Shown here: positions 56,991 to 64,000 of the stretch, piece after piece
How positions within the stretch are numbered: position 1 is the stretch's first letter
Layout: each line of letters opens with the position of its first letter
Assembly (NCBI RefSeq): GCF_000003815.2
Contig: NC_049984.1
Coordinates: 23,633,002 to 23,697,001, forward strand
DNA: 64,000 nt
Origin: Branchiostoma floridae
Lineage: Eukaryota > Chordata > Leptocardii > Amphioxiformes > Branchiostomatidae
Direction of reading: 5' to 3'
Translations under genes and position numbers: made by a program
Notes under the pieces: generated by a model
Seen by the model: only the letters and a program-made list of their open reading frames with translations
Databases searched by the model: none
What the model was told of the DNA's origin: nothing

Positions 56991-57941
56991 TTAACCCTAT
57001 TCAGACCGGGCTTTTTTGGTCATCCCTGGACCGGGGGGGGGCTTTTGAGGCCCTCCACTTTGAAGTCCTATAACTCTAAAACGACGTACCGTAGGGCCAC
57101 CAATTTTTTAGGACATGATATCGACATAATATCTGACAAGTATTTGACGTTTGACGTTACGTTGACGTAAGATGACGTAATGATGACGTCATCAATTTGA
57201 TTATATTGGCCGGACCCATGAAAAAAGGGTATTCTCAGAAAACTTCAAGTTATGCTACAAAAATGTAACAACAAGTGCAGATAACAGAATAATAATGTTT
57301 TTTACGACTTGCGTTGCCAATAGCAACATCAATGACGTAAAAATGACGTCATAAAATGACGTCATACACATCTAAGATACCAGTTGGGCTCCGCCATATT
57401 ATATCCACCACCTTGAATTTTTAAAAATACTTTTTTTGCAACAAATAATCACAAAGGGCAATGGAAATAGACTCAATTCATTCATTTAGATGGTTTTTGA
57501 TGAAAAAATACCAGGTATTTATAAATTTTAAGGGATAATTAGCTCGTTATTCTTGATCTGGCCATACGGTCCGCCATCTTGGATTTTGGGCTGATGACGT
57601 CATCAAATTAGCATAATTTATGCATATATAATTATGAAAGATATGCTAGATAATATAAGATTTTATTTATGTAACAAAATAGCAGTAATATAGCAAATAA
57701 ATGTGACAAATACATTGTTAGAACCAAAAAAAGTGATTTTTGGCAAAACAGCTTGTCAACAAACGGTTGCCATGGCAACACAAAAATATGGAAAATTTGT
57801 CAAACTTCGTGAAATTGTTGCCAACAATATTTTAGGAAAACTCACCAAATTTGGTGGCCTTAACGTAAGCCGTTCTGGCGTTATAGGACATCAAAGTAGG
57901 CGCGGGCCTCAAAAGCCCCCCCCCGGTCTGAATAGGGTTAA
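56991..57941. mobile_element. piggyBac-like non-autonomous element with TTAA borders
   Basis: A 943-bp element, 56995-57937, flanked by TTAA (56991-56994, 57938-57941). TIRs start CCCTATTCAGACCGGG and are mirrored at the right end as CCCGGTCTGAATAGGG. The similarity extends imperfectly for about 100 bp inward (TTTGAGGCCC, ACTTTGAAGTCCTATAAC against the complement of GTTATAGGACATCAAAGT). TTAA duplication plus CCC ends is the piggyBac pattern. No transposase. The interior is rich in TGACGTCA. Confidence 0.9.
57184..57602. promoter_or_regulatory. Four CRE-type octamers in the piggyBac-like element
   Basis: Perfect TGACGTCA palindromes at 57184, 57344, 57357 and 57595, with half sites TGACGTAA nearby (57165-57180, 57333). 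CREB/ATF factors bind this octamer. Whether these sites act on any gene is not shown by sequence. Confidence 0.5.
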
Positions 57942-58724
57942 ATATGTAGTTTTTGTGTTTGTGAATGTGTAAGGCTATACAATTGTTTCACTGTGTTGCA
58001 GATATTCCTTATGAATTTATGCGTAGAATGTTCGCCTTGTAATTAGCATTAAGTATTATACCTCTTTGCACCTGAAGTAACAATACTACGAATAACATCA
58101 CATCACAACAGATATAATGTATAGTTGCAATTAAACGGAAATTAAAGCTAGCACAGAGCCCAACTGTTGCCAGTCTAACACTTCTTCTAAGGTATAGTCA
58201 TTCTTTGCCTCCGTGTACGTGTGTGAAACTTTGTTTTCGTTGTGTCTAGATGCAATGTAATTGTATGAACGTAGGGATTTGAATGCACTGGCAATAGGGT
58301 GGCAGGGAATGAGTGGCAAGATGGTATCACCGCAGATGCTGAAGTGTCAGGAAGTAGAGCTCAAAGGTGGTAGAACTAGTAGTAAGTCAGACATCTCAGA
58401 CAGTCCAGGTTATGGGTCTATGAGAGGGAGTACTTCTTAGCGGGTATTTCTTTATTTTCCCTTTTACATATTTTTTCGGAGCAAGCGGAGCTGAGTGAGT
58501 GAGTGAGTGACTTACATATTTTCAATGTGCTAGTCACGTTCCTAGTATTGTGACAGGAAGTGATCAAAAACACATAAAATTTCCAAATATTCAAATCTAG
58601 ACCTTTCATAACCAATGAACAACAATTAAACAAGACATGTACGGGAAACTCTAAAGACGTCATTGAGAACTCTTTGCTTGTGCCTGGACTTTTGCATGAC
58701 CTATTGCCAAGGCGCCTGCATATA
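57942..58724. other. No recognisable gene; short GAGT microsatellite
   Basis: A (GAGT)n tract of about 18 bp lies at 58492-58509. The minus frame at 58418-58663 has no domain. Confidence 0.5.
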
Positions 58725-58937
58725 ACGCTAGTTCACCTTTATCCGCTGGTGACCTTTATCCGTTGTTTTTTAACATGGTATTTTAGGGAATTTACGTTGC
58801 CAGACTGTTGTTTCAAATTGTAATATTGAACAGAATATTTTCAAATCATGCAGGTTGAAACCGTCATTCGTCGACCTGATCCCCGTTTTAAAAACCAACG
58901 GATATAGGTTACCCCACGGATAAAGGTGAACTCGCGT
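58725..58937. mobile_element. 213-bp MITE with TA borders
   Basis: Left ACGCTAGTTCACCTTTATCC, right end GGATAAAGGTGAACTCGCGT, complementary at about 19 of 20 positions. Flanked by TA at 58723-58724 and 58938-58939. The ACCTTTATCCG word is repeated inside the left arm. TA borders suggest Tc1/mariner mobilisation. Confidence 0.8.
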
Positions 58938-59349
58938 TACATAATGTTTTGGCCGGTGTTTCCTCTACAATTAAATGCCAATATCCAACGGTCGATAATG
59001 TGAGCCCCTTCAGCGGCTTAACTTCGCGGAACCTGGGATGTCGTAAAATGGTTGGTTAATGGGGAAGGTATGGTTGGTTGCTACGGCACCTGAGACGGCG
59101 GTTTAATACTAAAAAACGGCTTAGCTACCGGATAGGACTTTGCAGATATTGCAAAGGGCCCGGCGGAATTGGTGAGATATACAGGAAGCCAAAATGTTTT
59201 CAATTACCGGCGTGGCCCTGAGGGAGTTGGTCGAGATATGAATAAATGATGAAGCGTAACTGCGGGACCTGTGCAGCTGTCTGTTGTAGACGTGCTAATC
59301 ATGAGAAGCGCTCCGGATTGCAAACGCTTTTCTTCAACGAGGATATCCT
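58938..59349. other. No recognisable feature
   Basis: No gene or repeat recognised. Confidence 0.5.
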
Positions 59350-59596
59350 AAGGTGGTATCTCACTGCGCTTGGGGCACCGGCGCGGCACTGCGGGGTCGA
59401 AAGATTGCTCAACGGATTTCAAAGATAAAGAACGAATTTTCTTACGTTTTTTGTATTTTGTTGTCTTCTAAGTCATAATTTTACGTATTACGCAATATAT
59501 AAATTATAAAAATCGGCGAAAATAACACAACAGTGTCGCAGTGAACGAATCCCGCAGTGCCATATCGTTGCCCCAAGTGCAGTGAGATACCAACTT
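59350..59596. mobile_element. MITE family M1, copy 4
   Basis: Left AAGGTGGTATCTCACTGCGC, right GTGCAGTGAGATACCAACTT; inner CACCGGCGCGGCACTGCGGG against CCCGCAGTGCCATATCGTTG. Core TTTTACGTATTACGCAATAT. The most complete outer ends of the four copies. Confidence 0.9.
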
Positions 59597-59639
59597 CATA
59601 GACTTATATCATTATCACATTGAGCAGCAAAAAGTCTCC

Positions 59640-59775
59640 ATTCATGGCGGTTTTGAGCAATAATTTCCGCTTCCTTCAGGTCCATCCACAATTGGACACA
59701 GTCCCTCTGTAGCATGTGCCTCCAAGTTAATTTTTTGTCTCCGCCGGTTTCTTGTTACTTTGTCGGCTTGACAGT
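59640..59775 (-). pseudogene. Small LINE C-terminal remnant
   Basis: Minus translation reads KLTWRHMLQRDCVQ followed by LKEAEIIAQNRHEWR, the terminal Trp-Arg...Ala-x-x-Arg-x-x-Trp-Arg pattern of several LINE ORF2 proteins. About 45 residues remain. Clade not assignable. Confidence 0.5.
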
Positions 59776-60111
59776 GCAGTTTTAGCGTGTCTATCCACAT
59801 TCATTCTAAAGCACTAATGTCTTGTGTATTGTAACCTTCGTTATGCCCTAATATGAGATAAGTGTCAATCATTTGGAAGATTTTGTCATTATTTAAACAA
59901 CGAGAGCATCGGATAACTGTGTGTATATGGATGAGTGTAGGAGATTTTGTCGATGTGCAATTATCAAAATGACAGGTTCATTTCACGCTGCTGTTGGTTT
60001 TGGTTACTGTTAGCGGCAATGAGAACAAAGGTAGCTAGCAAGAACGATTGAACGATGGGGAAAGAGGCTATCAGAAATTTCTACCTGTCTTTACGTGTTA
60101 TGTCATGTCAT
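59776..60111. other. No recognisable feature
   Basis: Nothing recognised. Confidence 0.4.
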
Positions 60112-60370
60112 GCGTGGCTCAGCGGCAGCGTGATTGGCTCTGGACCGGGAGGTCTCGGGTTAGAATCCTGCCGTGTCACTAATCTTGTGCCCTTGGGAAA
60201 GGCACTTTACACGACTTTCCTCACTTTACTCAGCTGAAAATTAGTAAATGAGTAGCTTCGACTTGGGCCGTCCCTCGGATAGGACGTTAAATGGAGGTCC
60301 CGTGTATGGGGCCCGGGGAGAGACCACACCTCAAGCACGTCAAAGAACCCACAATACGTGCGATGGACTA
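60112..60370 (+). mobile_element. SINE family 2, full length
   Basis: CGTGGCTCAGCGGCAGCGTG and GGGTTAGAATCCTGCCGTG form the head; CTTGTGCCCTTGGGAAAGGC, TTACACGACTTTCCTCACTT, CGTCCCTCGGATAGGACGTT and GGTCCCGTGTATGGGG follow. A short GGGCCC insertion precedes GGGGAGAG. Confidence 0.85.
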
Positions 60371-60539
60371 GATCTCATTATGCTTAGTACCATACTCTTG
60401 CTGACTGGTAGAGCTATTACAAAATTATGCAGTTTTGGGGGGGAAATTATGATGTAAAACACAACAAAACACACATAACGTAGAAATGATCAGTCATCTC
60501 AAATCTTTTCTTGGCCGAGGAGCATATATCTTCTGTCCT
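60371..60539. other. No recognisable feature
   Basis: Nothing recognised. Confidence 0.4.
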
Positions 60540-60960
60540 GCTATGGTGGATATGGACGCATACAGCATAACTCGAGGATATATTGATGAATGTTTATGAT
60601 AGATAACCAGGGGAAACATTGGTCGAGTTCACTTAAACAAAACGACCCCCTTGCAAATTCTTATGGTACTGCAGTGGACCTCTGTTTTTTTTCATTTATT
60701 GTCAGAGAAGCTGGGGGTGGGCCGTTATGGTATTTGGTAGATGGGAAGGGTCGGGAAACAAAGGCCAAATTTGAAATTGGGCCTCCTGATAATTTCCTAT
60801 GGTACTGCAGAAGACTTTTGTATTTGTTCTTTTGTTTATCACCTACAAAACTCACGAAGCTGTGGATGGACCGCCATGATATTTGGTAAGTGGGAAGGAA
60901 AATGAAGGTCAAGTTCGATATCGGACCTTCTAGTGGCCAGTTTGTGTATATACCTTGGTA
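60540..60960 (+). repeat. R1 repeat in about three tandem partial units
   Basis: ATGGTACTGCAG occurs at about 60663 and 60798, and ATGGTATTTGGTAGATGGGA / ATGATATTTGGTAAGTGGGA at about 60727 and 60877. Spacing is 135-150 bp. R1 is thus tandem here but single elsewhere. Confidence 0.75.
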
Positions 60961-61678
60961 TACACGTTTACTTCTAGTTCCCACACACAGCCCGACTGGG
61001 GCCAGGTGTGGACGTGTATCGCTGGTACAACTGACTGACCATGTCCATAAAGGACAGGTCTCTGACCATCATGCAGCTTTCTATTTCCCCGTAAAGTAAC
61101 CTTAAACTTTGCCACCCGTGGGCCCGGGACTGCCTTTAGTTATTACGGCGGTGCTCGCCTGGGCAATGCGGCGTAGTGCTGACTTAATGAGGCATCTTAG
61201 CTTCACCCAGCTGAGGCCACTTCCCTGCAGTTAACAGTTCCATCACGTCTGTCTGCAAGCCGTGCGGTTTCCATAAGTGACATCCGTATCACCGCTCACC
61301 TCACGGGGTCCTAGGAAACGTCAATCAGCCATAGAAGATAATTCCCGGCGATGGCGTGTGTCTAATCAGAAAATGTCAGCTCACGACGGTCTCTAATGCT
61401 CAATCTAACACCTAACTGTAAATAGGGACCCAAAGTTCTTAGTTTAGAATACGAATTGCGGAGGTACAAGGCGTAGCATTAAGATGGATGCGGCGTAAGA
61501 AGAATCAATAAGACATAACCTTGAGCAGCTATAAGCGGTACACCACCTTTGATCCTAGTAACTTTGAGCAGGGATATCTGTAAAAGGCAGCCTCTAAACT
61601 TTCACGCCTGGGCGCTTGAGGATCTGCCTTCGTGCAGGTAGTTGGTGCATATGGATTGTTGGAAAGTTTCTTATCTAT
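60961..61678. other. No recognisable feature
   Basis: No gene or repeat recognised. Confidence 0.5.
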
Positions 61679-61879
61679 CACTGCACGGAAACTCAAATTT
61701 CCGGGAATTTCTCGGCCCTGGCAGACCATTGAAATTTGACATGTCCGCGCCGTGTACATGAATTTCCCCATCCGATGTGTCTGGTCATTGAAATTTTTGG
61801 ACATAAGCCGGATATGTCAAGTTTCATGGGTGTTCCAAGGTTCCGAAGTTCCTGGAAATTTACGCTTTTGTGTAGTGTA
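61679..61879. mobile_element. Imperfect foldback MITE
   Basis: CACTGCACGGAAACTCAAAT and CCATTGAAATTTGACATGTC on the left pair with GACATATCC... AAGTTTCATGG and ATTTACGCTTTTGTGTAGTG on the right. The arms are about 70 percent complementary by eye. Overlapping frames on both strands are by-products. Confidence 0.6.
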
Positions 61880-62061
61880 TTTTTGTTGTCCGTTAGTTTT
61901 GTGTTTTTCAAAAGTGAATGCCTGTAGTGGCAGTGTAGTACTCTTTTTTTTATTTAAGTTGAACTGTATATTGCTAACACAAGAAGTAGACTTACTCAAA
62001 TTTTCGACTGACTCGTCTTTTATTGGGAATACATCATTGCTTTACAACCATTCCTGAACAG
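61880..62061. other. No recognisable feature
   Basis: Nothing recognised. Confidence 0.4.
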
Positions 62062-62215
62062 AGACGGGGGATGTCATAGGCTATCTGCAACTTATGATCC
62101 ACTGCTCACCGAGTCACATGTTCTATCTGCATAACATGACGTCACAGAAGCAGTAAATTGCTCGTTCTTTGACAAAGACTGGAATAGATCAGTCGATATT
62201 TTATGTTCCTTACCG
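62062..62215 (+). repeat. Dispersed repeat R2, copy 3
   Basis: ATGATCCACTGCTCACCGAG, TGTTCTATCTGCATAACATG, ACGTCACAGAAGCAGTAAAT and TTTGACAAAGACTGGAATAG match copies 1 and 2 in order. Confidence 0.7.
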
Positions 62216-62813
62216 GCACTAGCAGTGGACAAAAAAAAAAACTTGCGTCGGCAGACGTTTTGGAAGTGTCGGTCGGGTAACCTAAAAACAAATTCTTCCT
62301 AGTCCAAATAAACCTTTGATAAAGTCCATGAAATTTTACTCCAAACGCGTTCAACGAACAAACATCTATTAATGAAGAGAAAGTGAAACTAAGTTTGACA
62401 GTAAGAGTGATTGCCCAATTAATAGAAATCTTTAGTTCAGCAACCTCATAATTGATGTATCTTGAGACATGCATTTTCTATCAACTCTGAAGGAAGGAAG
62501 ATTCTGTAGTCTTCAAGACTCGTCCCGCATTGAAAACAACCTTGTCAGCTTACAGGTCAACTTATGATGGATGACAACATTAAATACGGAATCAAGAATC
62601 ATCATATCCATCATGTTTGTATTAGAAACTGGAGGTTAGGATCTTTAGTGGGTGGACTTGTCTGCTGTCTGTTGTTCTTCATATTGTTCGCTGCCCACGA
62701 GAATTAAAACGACAAATAATATCGCCGATTGAACGATGAAGCGGAGAGGAGGTACAGTGTAGCTTGATAATAAAACGTGTCAGGCGACCATTTAACACAA
62801 GAAGGTACTGGAA
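62216..62813. other. No recognisable feature
   Basis: The 110-residue minus frame at 62142-62474 has no domain and partly covers R2. Confidence 0.5.
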
Positions 62814-62957
62814 GGACGGCAATTTAACTTCCTGACCTACGTCCAGAACCTGCTGGGGGATGCAGAAGGTGACTTGAGCCCTGACGCAATCGCTGCTCTG
62901 GCTGTGGACAAACAGAAGTGGACAAGACTTGTGATCGACTGCTCCGCAGCCGACTGA
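62814..62957 (+). pseudogene. LINE C-terminal remnant
   Basis: The + frame reads FLTYVQNLLGDAEGDLSPDA followed by ALAVDKQKWTRLVIDCSAAD and a stop at 62955. This matches the terminal segment (D-R/K-x-x-W-x-x-L/V-V-x-x-CS) of some invertebrate LINE ORF2 proteins. It is only 47 codons long and does not extend upstream in frame. Confidence 0.55.
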
Positions 62958-64000
62958 TAATGATGATGAAAAAATCCTGAAAATTAATTCATTCCTTCTT
63001 TACATATCCTGTTTCGAGGTCTGCAACTATAAATCGCCGCTCCCCTCCCGCAGTTCCAAAGAAAGCTGCCCAAAGAGGGCCCGAAACTGTCGCTACTTTC
63101 TGACCACAAGAACTTGCCAACCAATAATCATTACCATAGCCTCTCCAGAACACGATATTTTGAAACCAGAGAGTAAGAAAGTCAACTTTGTATGTATAGC
63201 CAGGTAATTATTACAGGCAGCTGTTCCACGAGATGCTCACCAGCACAACGTTCAAGGACAAGGTCGATTGAACAATCCACCGTAGCGCACGTTACAAAAC
63301 GAATTCCTACAACCCCGTTGACAACAGCCAAAGAGCTATATTACGAAGTCCTTCAAAGTCATCTAAGTGGACATGCAAGCATATCTACCTAAAACCTTAC
63401 GTACATTCATAGAGGCAGAGACAATGGTGGTAGCTTACATGGCAACGCCTGTTAGTTTTAGATAGCCGACTGGCTGAATACACCGGAAATAGCAAGCTTT
63501 TATCCTACATACGAAGAACCGGCCCAACTGTCATCTTTGATCAGTAGGGCCATTTGTGGTCAAGGATGCACTCTTTAGGACCTGTATTTTAGATTAAATT
63601 ACCATGCAGAGGAACGTGTGTGGGTGCAACAAGAAGGAAATTTGTAGTGGTAGTACATCATGAGTTTGCTCCCTGCGAATGTGTTCGGCCTCCTAATTCC
63701 ATGCTTCCTGGACTATACCTTTTAAGCCACTCGCAAATTGATGGAAGCAAGACGAACAGCTATAATTTCTAACTTTTTGCCTTTAAACAAAAGTACGTAT
63801 TATAGAAGTATATGACTGTGGCCACAATACCGGTCTCGTGTTCACAATGTATTGTTTATTTTGATACAATCTGAATAAATTAAAAGTTTGACACTAGAAG
63901 TGCAAATATTCTGAAAAATCACAATTCATGCACAAACTTCCTCCATTTTTCGCGAGAAGCTGCTATGTGCAAGCTTTCCTATCCGAACCGCACGTGTCAA
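62958..64000. other. No recognisable feature
   Basis: No gene or repeat recognised to the end of the window. Confidence 0.5.

Overview
This window looks like invertebrate chordate nuclear DNA, most likely amphioxus (Branchiostoma). That is an inference from one galanin-receptor-like gene with a spliced coding region, two tRNA-headed SINE families, many degenerate non-LTR retrotransposon ends, a high density of short inverted-repeat (MITE-like) elements, and AT-leaning intergenic DNA. There are no bacterial operons, no CRISPR array and no intact transposase or reverse transcriptase.

One protein-coding gene can be supported. It is a rhodopsin-type neuropeptide receptor on the + strand, with coding exons 53638-53763 and 54517-55326, which join in phase 0 to give 311 residues. 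It carries the full set of class A landmarks and a TM6 to ECL3 stretch very close to vertebrate galanin receptors. A splice acceptor at 53578-53579 points to at least one upstream non-coding exon. A poly(A) signal lies at 55787. A LINE 3' end sits in its 753-bp intron and a SINE lies immediately upstream.

The rest is repeat-built. 0.5-2.9 kb: a MITE-like repeat, then a nested pair of transposons (a Harbinger-like element with TTA target duplications inside an older inverted-repeat element), then a SINE. 4-10.7 kb: GT and CT microsatellites, SINEs, and tandem arrays with periods near 173, 160 and 150 bp. 14 kb: a 646-bp inverted-repeat element. 17-25 kb: arrays of 141 bp and 171/342 bp (higher order), a 701-bp segmental duplication, and copies of a dispersed repeat here called R1. 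26-38 kb: MITEs, SINEs, LINE ends and arrays of about 165, 94 and 181 bp. 40-46 kb: three inverted-repeat elements and a 213-232-bp satellite built on the tail of a SINE. 46-50 kb: three LINE 3' ends and a composite SINE. 50-53.5 kb: four DNA-transposon relics and two SINEs, leading to the receptor. 56-64 kb: a foldback element, a TTAA-flanked piggyBac-like element carrying four CRE octamers, more MITEs, SINEs, R1 and LINE remnants.

No undescribed multi-gene system is visible. The points most worth following are the SINE-tail satellite, the nested transposon with its own paralogous empty site, the exact hAT-like and piggyBac-like insertions near the receptor, the higher-order array at 20 kb, and the possibility that the receptor's stop codon overlaps a splice donor.
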